Assembly: GCF_947496515.1 (NCBI RefSeq)
Contig: NZ_CANMDB010000002.1
Location: forward strand, 310,001-374,000
Direction: 5' to 3'
Source: an uncultured Roseobacter sp.
GTDB taxonomy: Bacteria > Pseudomonadota > Alphaproteobacteria > Rhodobacterales > Rhodobacteraceae
Length of the DNA: 64,000 nt
The notes beneath the pieces are model-generated. The model had not been told where the DNA came from. It saw only the letters and a list, made by a program, of their open reading frames with translations, and did not search any database. Below, piece by piece: positions 16,667-25,167 of this stretch (the stretch's first letter is position 1; each line of letters opens with the position of its first letter). Position numbers and translations under genes: made by a program.

Positions 16667-16802
16667 GAATGCATTCCTGTCTGCTGTGTAAATCGGGTCG
16701 AATGATGCGCAGCGAGTGGTAGGCCGTCTTGCCGTCCGCACCGATCTGACGTGGGTCTCACAAACTGCGAGGTAGTCAGACACCTTGCGTATCGTTACTG
16801 TC

Positions 16803-16818
16803 ATGTAAGCGCTTACAT
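16803..16818. promoter_or_regulatory. LacI-type operator between hpsN and its divergent regulator
   Basis: ATGTAAGCGCTTACAT is a perfect 16-base palindrome with the central CG typical of LacI/GalR operators (GTAAGCGCTTAC core). It lies in the 237-bp gap between the divergent hpsN operon and the LacI-type gene, about 86 bp before the regulator start, so one site could control both. Confidence 0.8.
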
Positions 16819-16903
16819 TGATTCTGACAAGAGGATTTACAATGTCACGCAGGAAGACGAATGTGACGATCCGCTGGCTAAATCGAGAGAGGACGATCCG
16901 GCT

Positions 16904-17923
16904 ATGAAAAAAGCGGCTGGCCCAACGCTGGCGGATGTGGCCCGTATGGCAGGCGTCTCTACGGCAAGTATTTCTCGCGCTTTGAATGATCCTGACAAGG
17001 TTGCCAAGCCGACACGGGAGAGGATCGAGCAAGCGATCGACACGCTTGGCTACACGCCGAATTTCGGCGGGCGTGCGCTGGCTTCGAACCGGACAAATAC
17101 GGTGGGCGCGATCATTCCAAGCATGGCCAACGCGATGTTTGCCAGCGGTGTGCAGGCCTTTCAGGAAGTGCTGGACGAGGCTGGCGTGACACTCTTGCTG
17201 GCCACGACAGCATATGACCCCGATCACGAACTTCGACAGATCAAGGCACTGGTTGCGCATGGTGCGGGCGGGCTGTTGCTGATTGGAGATACACGTCCAC
17301 GGGAGACCCGTGAATTTCTGATCAAGCGGCGGGTGCCTTACGTGCTCTCCTGGTGCTACCGACCTGATCCGAAACAGCTATTTGTGGGTTTCGACAATCG
17401 GCTGGCGGCGCGCGAAGCGACACGTCGCGTCCTTGAATTAGGGCACCGGAACCTTGCCATGATCAGCGGTTTGCATCCCGGGAACGACCGGGCGCAGGAC
17501 CGATCAGATGGTGTGGTTGAGGCTGTCACAAGCTTTGGACAGGGCGCGCGATTGCACCCGGTGGTGCAGGTCTCTTACCGTTTGGAATTTGGCGGCGACG
17601 CCTTCACCCGGTTGATGGCGGCGGACGCCCCACCGACAGCGATCATGTGCGGCAACGACGTGCTGGCGGCGGGGGCGATGAAACGTGCAAAGGAGATGGG
17701 TATCGACGTGCCAGCCCAAGTATCCATTGTCGGTTTCGATGACATCGGGGTGGCTTCGGTCGTGACACCGCAGTTGGCGACGGTACGCGTGCCGCAGATC
17801 GAGATGGGACGCACTGCCGCGCGGATGCTACTCGGTCGGATTGCGGGCGATGCAGACCTTCAGAGCGTCAGATTGCCCACGGAGTTCATACCCCGGGGGT
17901 CTTTGGCGGCACCTTCCGGGTAA
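16904..17923 (+). CDS. LacI/GalR family transcriptional regulator of the hps operon
   Basis: This regulator of about 339 residues has an N-terminal LacI helix-turn-helix (TLADVARMAGVSTASISRALN) and a hinge helix (ALASNRTNTVGAIIP). A periplasmic-binding-like ligand domain follows (FVGFDNRLAAREATRRVLELGHRN, CGNDVLAAGAMKRAKEMGI, VSIVGFDDIGVASVVTPQLATVRVPQ). The start at 16904 was chosen because the HTH begins directly after it and a GAGAGGA stretch precedes it. It is transcribed away from hpsN, with a perfect LacI-type operator between them. Control of DHPS catabolism is the natural inference. The effector is unknown. Confidence 0.88.
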   Translation: MKKAAGPTLADVARMAGVSTASISRALNDPDKVAKPTRERIEQAIDTLGYTPNFGGRALASNRTNTVGAIIPSMANAMFASGVQAFQEVLDEAGVTLLLATTAYDPDHELRQIKALVAHGAGGLLLIGDTRPRETREFLIKRRVPYVLSWCYRPDPKQLFVGFDNRLAAREATRRVLELGHRNLAMISGLHPGNDRAQDRSDGVVEAVTSFGQGARLHPVVQVSYRLEFGGDAFTRLMAADAPPTAIMCGNDVLAAGAMKRAKEMGIDVPAQVSIVGFDDIGVASVVTPQLATVRVPQIEMGRTAARMLLGRIAGDADLQSVRLPTEFIPRGSLAAPSG

Positions 17924-18031
17924 CCTTTTGGTCTGCTGGTTTGGTTTCCTGACCAGATCCACCGCGCGTCGCTTGACAATGACCCTGCGGCGTTCTTTCT
18001 GGGCGGATAGCAGTGAAAAGGACGATATACG

Positions 18032-19147
18032 ATGATGAAGACGCGCGCTGCGGTTGCGGTATCTGCGGGGGCACCTTTGGAGGTGATGGAGGTGAACCTT
18101 GAGGGTCCGCGGGCGGGCGAGGTTTTGGTGGAGATCAAGGCGACGGGTCTGTGTCACACGGATGAGTTCACGCGGTCGGGCGATGATCCGGAGGGGATCT
18201 TTCCGGCGATCCTCGGCCATGAGGGCGCGGGCGTCGTGGTGGAACTGGGCGAGGGGGTGACGAGCCTGGAGGTGGGCGATCACGTGATCCCGCTCTACAC
18301 GCCCGAATGCCGGGAGTGTGAATACTGTCTGAACCCCAAGACGAACCTCTGTCAGAAGGTGCGCGCCACGCAAGGCCAGGGGCTGTTGCCCGATGGTTCG
18401 ACGCGGTTTTCCATGCTCGACGGCACGCCCATTCATCACTACATGGGCTGCTCGACCTTCGCCAACCACACGGTGGTGCCCGAGATCGCACTGGCCAAGG
18501 TGCGAAAGGACGCCCCCTTCGACAAGATCTGCTACATCGGTTGCGGCGTGACCACCGGCATTGGCGCTGTGATTAACACGGCAAAGGTTGAGATTGGGTC
18601 AAGAGCGATCGTTTTCGGCCTCGGCGGGATTGGTCTCAACGTGATCCAGGGGCTGCGGCTGGCGGGGGCGGATCAGATCGTGGGCGTGGATCTGAACGAC
18701 GACAAGGTGGAGATGGGTAAACACTTCGGGATGACGGATTTTGTCAATCCATCCAAGGTTGATGGGGACATGGTCGCCCACTTAGTTGAGATAACGCAAG
18801 GGGGTGCGGACTATACCTTTGACGCCACCGGCAATGTGAACGTGATGCGCACGGCGCTGGAGGCGGCGCATAAGGGCTGGGGCGAGAGCATCATCATCGG
18901 TGTGGCGCCCGCGGGGGCGGAGATTTCCACGCGGCCCTTCCAGCTGGTGACGGGGCGGATCTGGCGCGGCACGGCCTTTGGCGGGGCCAAGGGGCGCACG
19001 GATGTGCCGCGGATCGTGGACTGGTACATGGATGGCAAGATCGAGATCGACCCGATGATCACCCACAAGCTGACCCTCGACGAGATCAACCACGGCTTCG
19101 AGCTCATGCACGAAGGCAAGTCCATCCGCGCCGTCGTGGAGTTCTAG
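18032..19147 (+). CDS. frmA: S-(hydroxymethyl)glutathione dehydrogenase / class III alcohol dehydrogenase
   Basis: This 371-residue class III zinc dehydrogenase has a catalytic zinc site GLCHTDEFTRSGDDPEG and LGHEGAGVVVE. It has structural-zinc cysteines CRECEYCLNPKTNLC, a long TRFSMLDGTPIHHYMGCSTFANHTVV loop typical of class III, and the Rossmann motif GLGGIGLNVIQG. It oxidises the spontaneous adduct of formaldehyde and glutathione to S-formylglutathione with NAD. S-formylglutathione hydrolase follows after 3 bp, and the methanol oxidation genes come next. It therefore detoxifies and channels formaldehyde made by XoxF. A second in-frame ATG lies one codon later. Confidence 0.95.
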   Translation: MMKTRAAVAVSAGAPLEVMEVNLEGPRAGEVLVEIKATGLCHTDEFTRSGDDPEGIFPAILGHEGAGVVVELGEGVTSLEVGDHVIPLYTPECRECEYCLNPKTNLCQKVRATQGQGLLPDGSTRFSMLDGTPIHHYMGCSTFANHTVVPEIALAKVRKDAPFDKICYIGCGVTTGIGAVINTAKVEIGSRAIVFGLGGIGLNVIQGLRLAGADQIVGVDLNDDKVEMGKHFGMTDFVNPSKVDGDMVAHLVEITQGGADYTFDATGNVNVMRTALEAAHKGWGESIIIGVAPAGAEISTRPFQLVTGRIWRGTAFGGAKGRTDVPRIVDWYMDGKIEIDPMITHKLTLDEINHGFELMHEGKSIRAVVEF

Positions 19148-19150
19148 GGC

Positions 19151-19975
19151 GTGGAGCTGGTGTCGGAAAATCGCAGCTTTGGCGGGCGGCAGAAGGTGTT
19201 CAGACACCCTTCCAATACCTGCGGCTGCGAGATGACCTTTGCGGCCTATCTGCCGCCGCAGGCAGAGCACGGCCCGGTGCCGGTGCTGTGGTATCTGAGC
19301 GGTCTGACCTGCACCCATGAGAACGCCATGACCAAGGGCGGCTTTCAGGAACATGCCGCAGAGCACGGGCTGGCGGTGATTTTTCCCGACACCAGCCCGC
19401 GCGGCGACAATGTCAGCGACGACGATGCCTATGACCTTGGCCAGGGTGCCGGGTTTTACGTGAACGCGACCCGGAACCCGTGGAAAACCAACTACCGGAT
19501 GTATGATTACGTGGTGAGCGAGCTGCGCTCTATCGTGATGGACAATCTGCCGGTGCAGGACCGCCACGGGATCACCGGTCATTCGATGGGCGGGCACGGG
19601 GCGATCACGATCGCCATTCGCAACGCGGATCTTTTTGAGTCCTTGTCAGCCTTTGCCCCCATCACCAACCCCACGAAATCCGACTGGGGCCGCAAGCAGC
19701 TGAGCGCCTATCTGGGCGATGATGAAAGCAGCTGGGCCGCGCATGACGCGACGCTCCTGCTGGAGGAGCACGGCTGGAAGGGGGATTTGCTGGTGGATCA
19801 GGGTGCGGGCGATCAATTCCTCGATCTGCTGAAACCCGAGGCGCTGGCCAATACCATGGCGCGGCGACGCCAGCCCGGCCAGGTCCGGATCCAGGACGGC
19901 TACGATCATTCCTACTTTTTCGTCAACAGTTTCGCGCGTGACCATGTAAGGTGGCATGCGGCCCGGCTGAACTGA
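19151..19975 (+). CDS. fghA: S-formylglutathione hydrolase
   Basis: This 274-residue alpha/beta hydrolase of the esterase D family has LWYLSGLTCTHENAMTKGGFQ, the DTSPRG motif, the nucleophile elbow GHSMGGHGA and a C-terminal GYDHSYFFVNSF with the catalytic His. It splits S-formylglutathione into formate and glutathione, the step after the upstream dehydrogenase. The start is a GTG 3 bp after the frmA stop, so the two are one unit. Confidence 0.95.
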   Translation: MELVSENRSFGGRQKVFRHPSNTCGCEMTFAAYLPPQAEHGPVPVLWYLSGLTCTHENAMTKGGFQEHAAEHGLAVIFPDTSPRGDNVSDDDAYDLGQGAGFYVNATRNPWKTNYRMYDYVVSELRSIVMDNLPVQDRHGITGHSMGGHGAITIAIRNADLFESLSAFAPITNPTKSDWGRKQLSAYLGDDESSWAAHDATLLLEEHGWKGDLLVDQGAGDQFLDLLKPEALANTMARRRQPGQVRIQDGYDHSYFFVNSFARDHVRWHAARLN

Positions 19976-20012
19976 GGCCGCGAACCCAGGTAAAACCCAA
20001 GGAAGGTAACAA

Positions 20013-20414
20013 ATGTTCAAGACGTTCTTAGTGGCAACTGCTCTCACGGTGTTTCCGGCGACGCTTTTTGCGGACGGTCATGTCACCGGAGACGCTGCCG
20101 CGGGCGAAAAGGTATTCCGCAAGTGCAAGGCCTGCCATGCGGTGGGCGAGGGCGCTGAAAACAAGGTGGGCCCGATGCTCAACGGGGTCGTGGGCCGCGA
20201 GATGGGCGCTGTCGAAGGGTTCGGCTACTCCAACGCGCTGATGGAGTTTGCGGCCGAAGGCAAGGCCTGGACACCAGAGGAGCTGGACGCGTTTCTGGAA
20301 AAGCCACGGAACTACATGAAGGGCACCAAGATGTCCTTTGCCGGTCTGCGCAAAGAGGAAGACCGGCAGAATGTGATCGCATATCTTGCGACCTTCCCCG
20401 GGGAAGGGTCGTAA
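20013..20414 (+). CDS. Class I c-type cytochrome (cytochrome c550-like)
   Basis: This 133-residue periplasmic cytochrome has a signal peptide ending near ATLFADG, a single heme site CKACH and a distal Met in TKMSFAGLRK. The NKVGPMLNGVVGR loop is typical of soluble cytochrome c2/c550. It has an AAGGAGG-like ribosome site. It lies between the formaldehyde genes and xoxF and may carry electrons from the methanol dehydrogenase cytochrome to an oxidase. A strong hairpin follows it. Confidence 0.88.
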   Translation: MFKTFLVATALTVFPATLFADGHVTGDAAAGEKVFRKCKACHAVGEGAENKVGPMLNGVVGREMGAVEGFGYSNALMEFAAEGKAWTPEELDAFLEKPRNYMKGTKMSFAGLRKEEDRQNVIAYLATFPGEGS

Positions 20415-20424
20415 GCACACGGAT

Positions 20425-20464
20425 TTCCTGTGCGGGATGGAGGAGAGACCGTCCCGCACAGGAA
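20425..20464 (+). promoter_or_regulatory. Stem-loop between the cytochrome gene and xoxF
   Basis: The arms TTCCTGTGCGGGA (20425-20437) and TCCCGCACAGGAA (20452-20464) pair perfectly over 13 bp around a 14-base loop. No T-run follows, so it is either a weak terminator or a transcript processing or stability element that sets xoxF apart from the upstream genes. Confidence 0.65.
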
Positions 20465-20539
20465 GCACCTGATGCCGAGCCCAAGGAGGGGCCAGGGTGT
20501 CAGTTTCGCGGCAATTCCGCCGCACACTAGGGAGGTACT

Positions 20540-22345
20540 ATGATGAAGAAGCTAACGCTTTTCACGTCTGGGATCGCTCTTTGCGCTGCCACTATGGCCT
20601 ATGCAAATGACGATCTTATCGGCCTGATTGACGACCCGAACCAATGGGCCATCCAGACAGGGGACTACAAGAACCAGCGCTATTCCGAACTGGACCAGAT
20701 CAATGCCGACAACGTCGGTGATCTGCAGGTGGCGTGGACGTTCTCCACCGGTGTTCTGCGCGGTCACGAAGGCTCGCCGCTGGTCATTGGTGATGTGATG
20801 TTTGTGCACACGCCTTTCCCCAACATTGTCTACGCGCTTGATCTCAAGAACGAAGGCAAGATCATCTGGAAGTATGAGCCAAAGCAGGATCCGGACGTCA
20901 TCCCGGTGATGTGCTGTGACACGGTGAACCGCGGTGTGGCCTATGCCGATGGCAAGATCTTCCTGCATCAGGCTGACACCAAAGTCGTCGCGCTGAATGC
21001 GGAAACAGGGGCCGTCGAATGGGAAGCGCAGAACGGCGATCCCTCGATCGGCGAGACCAACACGGCGACGGTTCTGCCCATCAAGGACAAGGTGATTGTC
21101 GGCATCTCGGGCGGCGAGTTCGGCGTGCGTGGTCACACGACCGCCTATGACATGGCCACCGGCGAGCAGGTCTGGCGCGCCTATTCCATGGGTCCCGACA
21201 GCGACATTCTGGTCGATCCAGAAAACACCACGCACCTGGGCACGCCCGTGGGCGAGAATTCCGGCACGAACACCTGGGAAGGTGATCAGTGGATGATCGG
21301 TGGCGGCACCACATGGGGCTGGTATTCCGCGGATCTGGACGAGAACCTGTTCTACTACGGCACGGGTAACCCCTCCACCTGGAACCCTGCGCAGCGTCCC
21401 GGTGACAACCGCTGGTCCATGACGCTGATGGCGCGTGACATCGACACCGGCATGGCCAAATGGTTCTACCAGATGACCCCGCATGACGAGTGGGACTATG
21501 ACGGTGTGAACGAAAACATCCTGTCCGAGCAGATGATCGACGGTGAAGAGCGCAAGCTGCTCACGCATTTCGATCGCAACGGTCTGGGCTACACCATGGA
21601 CCGCGTGACCGGCGAGCTGTTGGTGGCGGAGAAATTCGACCCGGTGGTGAACTGGACCACGGGTGTCGATATGGACCCGAACTCCGAAACCTACGGTCGT
21701 CCCGCGGTTGTGGCGCAGTATTCCACAGCGCAGAACGGCGAAGACGTTAACACCACCGGCGTTTGCCCGGCGGCTCTGGGCACCAAGGACCAGCAGCCAG
21801 CGGCCTATTCGCCCAAGACGGAAATGTTCTACGTGCCGACCAACCACGTCTGCATGGACTATGAGCCTTTCCGGGTCAGCTACACCGCCGGTCAGCCCTA
21901 TGTGGGTGCGACACTGGCGATGTATCCAGCACCAGACAGCCACGGCGGCATGGGCAACTTCATTGCCTGGGATAACATCAACGGCGAGATCAAATGGTCT
22001 ATCCCAGAGAAGTTCTCCGTGTGGTCCGGGGCGCTGGCGACAGCGGGCGACGTCGTCTTTTACGGAACGCTCGAAGGTCACCTGAAAGCCGTGCATGCGG
22101 ACACCGGTGAAGAGCTTTACCGCTTCAAGACACCGTCGGGCATCATCGGCAACGTCATGACCTACACGTCGGACGGACGCCAGTATGTCGGCATCCTGTC
22201 GGGTGTCGGCGGCTGGGCCGGGATCGGTCTTGCGGCGGGTCTGACGAACCCCAATGACGGTCTGGGAGCTGTAGGCGGCTATGCGGCGCTCAGCGACTAC
22301 ACCGCTCTTGGGGGTCAGCTGACCGTCTTCGCGCTGCCAAACTGA
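20540..22345 (+). CDS. xoxF: Lanthanide-dependent PQQ methanol dehydrogenase XoxF
   Basis: This 601-residue periplasmic quinoprotein has a signal peptide (ends near AYAND). It carries the vicinal disulfide Cys125-Cys126 ([10 protein letters not shown]) under PQQ, tryptophan-docking propeller repeats, and the catalytic segment [12 protein letters not shown]. Asp319 is the catalytic base. Asp321, two residues on, is the extra acidic ligand present in XoxF and absent (Ala) in the calcium enzyme MxaF, so a lanthanide cofactor is expected. It oxidises methanol to formaldehyde and passes electrons to cytochrome c. It lies between two strong hairpins, with dedicated cytochrome and xoxJ genes downstream. 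Confidence 0.95.
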   Translation: MMKKLTLFTSGIALCAATMAYANDDLIGLIDDPNQWAIQTGDYKNQRYSELDQINADNVGDLQVAWTFSTGVLRGHEGSPLVIGDVMFVHTPFPNIVYALDLKNEGKIIWKYEPKQDPDVIPVMCCDTVNRGVAYADGKIFLHQADTKVVALNAETGAVEWEAQNGDPSIGETNTATVLPIKDKVIVGISGGEFGVRGHTTAYDMATGEQVWRAYSMGPDSDILVDPENTTHLGTPVGENSGTNTWEGDQWMIGGGTTWGWYSADLDENLFYYGTGNPSTWNPAQRPGDNRWSMTLMARDIDTGMAKWFYQMTPHDEWDYDGVNENILSEQMIDGEERKLLTHFDRNGLGYTMDRVTGELLVAEKFDPVVNWTTGVDMDPNSETYGRPAVVAQYSTAQNGEDVNTTGVCPAALGTKDQQPAAYSPKTEMFYVPTNHVCMDYEPFRVSYTAGQPYVGATLAMYPAPDSHGGMGNFIAWDNINGEIKWSIPEKFSVWSGALATAGDVVFYGTLEGHLKAVHADTGEELYRFKTPSGIIGNVMTYTSDGRQYVGILSGVGGWAGIGLAAGLTNPNDGLGAVGGYAALSDYTALGGQLTVFALPN

Positions 22346-22372
22346 TCGGGCCTCGTGATGTGAAACCTGTTT

Positions 22373-22398
22373 GGCGCGGCGGCCTGGGCCGCCGCGCC
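22373..22398 (+). promoter_or_regulatory. GC-rich stem-loop directly after xoxF
   Basis: GGCGCGGCGGCC-TG-GGCCGCCGCGCC is a perfect 12-bp stem 28 bp after the xoxF stop, with no T-run. Such hairpins often protect an upstream message from 3' decay, which would keep xoxF above its downstream partners. Confidence 0.7.
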
Positions 22399-22458
22399 GG
22401 ACCCACAAAATCAAGGGCCGGACGACCAACGCGGCCCCAGAGATAACGGGTGAGATGT

Positions 22459-22968
22459 ATGAAAACCATGCAATTGAGTTTGGCACTTGGGCTGATGGTT
22501 GCCCTGCCGCTGACGGCAACGGCTGAGGACAAGATCGATCCCAAGACCTACGAGGTCGCCTACAGCGAGGATGGCCGCTACTACAACCACGATGATGTGC
22601 CGACCTTCAATGTGGCCGAAGATGGCACGGTGGACTGGCTCACCTTTTCCGGCTTCCGGCGCTATCACGCGGAATGCCACGTCTGTCACGGCCCCGATGG
22701 CGAAGGCTCCACCTATGCGCCGGCGATCAAGAATTCCGCGGTCGAGATGGGCTATGACGGGTTTTTCGAAGTCGTCGTGAACGGGCGCGAGAACGGCAAT
22801 TCGGTGATGCCGCATTTCGGCGATAACCGGAATGTCATGTGCTATCTTGACGATATCTACGTCTATCTCAAGGCGCGCGGCGTCGAGGCCGTGCCACGGG
22901 GACGCCCCGCCAAGAAAGAAGCCAAGTCGGATGTGATCCGCGAGGATGAAGATGCCTGCATGGGCTAA
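22459..22968 (+). CDS. xoxG: Methanol-metabolism c-type cytochrome (XoxG-like)
   Basis: This periplasmic cytochrome of about 169 residues has a signal peptide (MKTMQLSLALGLMVALPLTATAE) and one heme site CHVCHGPDGEGSTYAP. It has a long N-terminal extension with YYNHDDVPTFNV and a late Met in NSVMPHFGDNRNVMCYLDDIYVYL. These features match the cytochrome family linked to methanol oxidation, and the gene sits directly after xoxF. It should accept electrons from XoxF. I chose ATG 22459, which has GGGTGAG just upstream, over a GTG at 22450. Its 3' end overlaps the xoxJ gene. Confidence 0.88.
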   Translation: MKTMQLSLALGLMVALPLTATAEDKIDPKTYEVAYSEDGRYYNHDDVPTFNVAEDGTVDWLTFSGFRRYHAECHVCHGPDGEGSTYAPAIKNSAVEMGYDGFFEVVVNGRENGNSVMPHFGDNRNVMCYLDDIYVYLKARGVEAVPRGRPAKKEAKSDVIREDEDACMG

Positions 22969-23803
22969 CAAGCGGTTTTGCGCGCTGATCGCGGCAGCCC
23001 TGTCTTTGGGGCTCTGCGTCGCGGGGTCGGCCAATGCGCAGACCTCCGATCTCGTCTCCGAACGTGCGCTGCGCGTCTGTGCGGATCCGGCCAATTACCC
23101 CATGTCCGCGCAGAGCGAGACCGGGTTCGAGAACAAGCTCGCGGAACTGATGGCAGCAAAGCTGGACCGGCCCGTAGAATATACGTGGTATCCGATGGCC
23201 ACGGGCTTTATCCGCAACACGCTGAACGCCAAGAGCTGTGATGTAGTGATGGGCTACGCGCAGGGCCATGAGCTGGTGCTGAACACCAACCACTATTTCA
23301 CCTCCGTCTATACGCTGATCGTGCCGCAGGACAGTGATCTGGCGACGGTGGAGACGCTCAGCGATGCGCAATTGCAGGGGCGGCGGATTGGCATCATCGC
23401 GGGCACGCCTCCGGCGGCGCATCTGGCGCGCAACGGTCTGATCGGCAAGGCCAAGGCCTATAATCTGGTGGTGGACCGTCGGCACGAGAGCCCGGCCAAT
23501 GACATGCTGGATGATCTGGCCTCCGGCGATATTGATGCTGCCGTGCTCTGGGGGCCGCTCGGGGGGCCGCTGGTCAAGGAGGACTACCCGGGGTTCAAGG
23601 TCATCCCGCTTATCCGCGAGGATCTGCCGCCGCGGCTCTTCTTCCGCATCACCATGGGCGTGCGGCAGGGCGAAAAGGTCTGGCAGCGGGAACTCAACTC
23701 GCTCATCCGCCGCAATCAGGACGAGATCAACGCGCTGCTGGTGGAGGCGGGCGTGCCTCTGGTGACCGATCTGGGCACCGAGGTGATGGAGATCTCCAAT
23801 TGA
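22952..23803 (+). CDS. xoxJ: Quinoprotein dehydrogenase-associated periplasmic binding-protein-like protein (XoxJ)
   Basis: This protein of about 283 residues has a signal peptide (ends near SANAQ) and a solute-binding-protein fold (ALRVCADPANYPMS, CDVVMGYAQGHELVLNT, DIDAAVLWGPLGGPL). It is the usual third gene after xoxF and xoxG. Family members are thought to help assemble or activate the dehydrogenase rather than to import a solute. The ATG at 22952 was preferred because GAGG lies 6 bases before it. An ATG at 22946 is also in frame. Confidence 0.87.
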   Translation: MPAWANKRFCALIAAALSLGLCVAGSANAQTSDLVSERALRVCADPANYPMSAQSETGFENKLAELMAAKLDRPVEYTWYPMATGFIRNTLNAKSCDVVMGYAQGHELVLNTNHYFTSVYTLIVPQDSDLATVETLSDAQLQGRRIGIIAGTPPAAHLARNGLIGKAKAYNLVVDRRHESPANDMLDDLASGDIDAAVLWGPLGGPLVKEDYPGFKVIPLIREDLPPRLFFRITMGVRQGEKVWQRELNSLIRRNQDEINALLVEAGVPLVTDLGTEVMEISN

Positions 23804-24348
23804 TCAGGGGCGTCTGGCTCGCCGCAGTTCTGTTTCCGTTGGCAGGCATTGCGCAGACCGTTCCGGAACCCGCTGATTACCGGATGGATCACTACCGCGC
23901 GCCGGTGCCCGCGACGCTGGCGGGTGCGACCGTGATCGGACCGGAGGAGGCCCATGCGCTCTGGCAGGAGGGTGCCGCCTTTGTCGATGTCATGCCGCAG
24001 GCCCCGAAACCCGCAAACCTGCCAGACGGCACGATCTGGCGCGACAAGCCCAGACAGTCGATCCCCGGCGCGATCTGGTTGCCGAATGTGGGCTACGGAG
24101 CGATTGCGGATGTGACGGCAGAGTATTTCCGAGCAGGACTGGAGGCGGTGACCCAAGGGGACCAAACGCGGGCGGTTGTCTTCTTTTGCCTTGAGGATTG
24201 CTGGATGAGCTGGAATGCCGCCCGCCGCGCGATGACGTGGGGCTATACCTCTGTTCATTGGCTGCCCGAGGGTACGGACGGCTGGCAGTTGTGGGACTAC
24301 CCGCTGGAGCGGGTCCTGCCCGAGAAGGGCCAGCCACAGGCGCAGTGA
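23800..24348 (+). CDS. PQQ-dependent catabolism-associated CXXCW protein
   Basis: This 182-residue periplasmic rhodanese-like protein has the hallmark CLEDCW motif in VVFFCLEDCWMSWNAARR and a C-terminal GTDGWQLW. The family is found with PQQ alcohol dehydrogenases and is presumed to act in their maturation or redox. The start is TTG at 23800, overlapping the xoxJ stop by 4 bases. A short signal sequence follows (MIRGVWLAAVLFPLAGIAQ). It ends the plus-strand xox run and faces the convergent SoxYZ-like gene. Confidence 0.87.
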   Translation: MIRGVWLAAVLFPLAGIAQTVPEPADYRMDHYRAPVPATLAGATVIGPEEAHALWQEGAAFVDVMPQAPKPANLPDGTIWRDKPRQSIPGAIWLPNVGYGAIADVTAEYFRAGLEAVTQGDQTRAVVFFCLEDCWMSWNAARRAMTWGYTSVHWLPEGTDGWQLWDYPLERVLPEKGQPQAQ

Positions 24349-24354
24349 TGCGGC

Positions 24355-25167
24355 TTAATATCCGGCGAGATCTTTATGGGCGCGGCTTACCGTGCCGTTC
24401 GTATCAGTCATGGTCACATCTACCGAGCGCGTGCTTTGAGGCACCGCGAGCCCCAGCCGGGGGTTCTCCGACAGCGAAATGGATCCCGTCAGATCTACGT
24501 AGCCAGCGCCGTCCAGCGCAATCTCGACATTTTCGACATAGCGCATGGGGATGAACAGCAGCGAGATCTGATCCATCTGCATGCCGGAATGAGACGGGTG
24601 CGAGATGTCCACGTCCATGCGTCCCAGTCTTGAGGCGAGGTTGGTCAACCGGCCCGCATCCACGCCGGGCACCGTGCCCGCGACCTCGATGTTCATCTGT
24701 CCCAGCGTCGCGAGTGCGATCTCCGGATCCGTGCCGGGCGGTGCAGCGCAGGCCCCCTGGCCGGAGGTCTTCACAAAGGTCTCCGAGACGAAGAGCCGCC
24801 CATCCGTCGTTTCTGCGATCACATGCATGGGCGTGGGGCCGTTTACCCGCATGGTGATGTCGAAATAGAAACCGGGCTGCGGTGTCTCCAGATCGAAGAC
24901 CGCGGAGACGGGCATGGGGTTTTCGTCCAGCACCACGGTCACCTTGGCAATCTGCGCCCCCGCAGGCGCGACGATCTGAGCGGCCAGATCGGTGCGCGCG
25001 TCGTCGTAGGTGCGGTAGGGGGCGTCGATGGCGATGATGTCCGCACCGTTCAGCAGCGCGCGGTCGCCGTAAAGCTGCGCTTTGACGGCATCCCAGGCCT
25101 CGGTGTTCGCAAGCGCGGGGAGCGCGGTGGCGCACAAGAAGGCGGCTGCCAGTGCAAGAGGTCTCAT
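24355..25167 (-). CDS. Quinoprotein dehydrogenase-associated SoxYZ-like carrier
   Basis: This 270-residue secreted protein (signal ends near ALANTEA) fuses a SoxY-like half and a SoxZ-like half. The SoxY half has a single conserved Cys in GQGACAAPPG and the SoxZ half has ISHPSHSGM. Such fused carriers occur beside PQQ dehydrogenase genes, and their cargo is not known. The start overlaps the stop of the upstream beta-propeller gene by 4 bases, so it closes a four-gene minus-strand unit (26628-24355). Confidence 0.85.
   Translation of the reverse strand: MRPLALAAAFLCATALPALANTEAWDAVKAQLYGDRALLNGADIIAIDAPYRTYDDARTDLAAQIVAPAGAQIAKVTVVLDENPMPVSAVFDLETPQPGFYFDITMRVNGPTPMHVIAETTDGRLFVSETFVKTSGQGACAAPPGTDPEIALATLGQMNIEVAGTVPGVDAGRLTNLASRLGRMDVDISHPSHSGMQMDQISLLFIPMRYVENVEIALDGAGYVDLTGSISLSENPRLGLAVPQSTRSVDVTMTDTNGTVSRAHKDLAGY

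Noticed and set aside
20552-22519. Long minus-strand frame opposite xoxF
   Set aside because: xoxF is certain. The antisense product has no recognisable fold and crosses the hairpin after xoxF.
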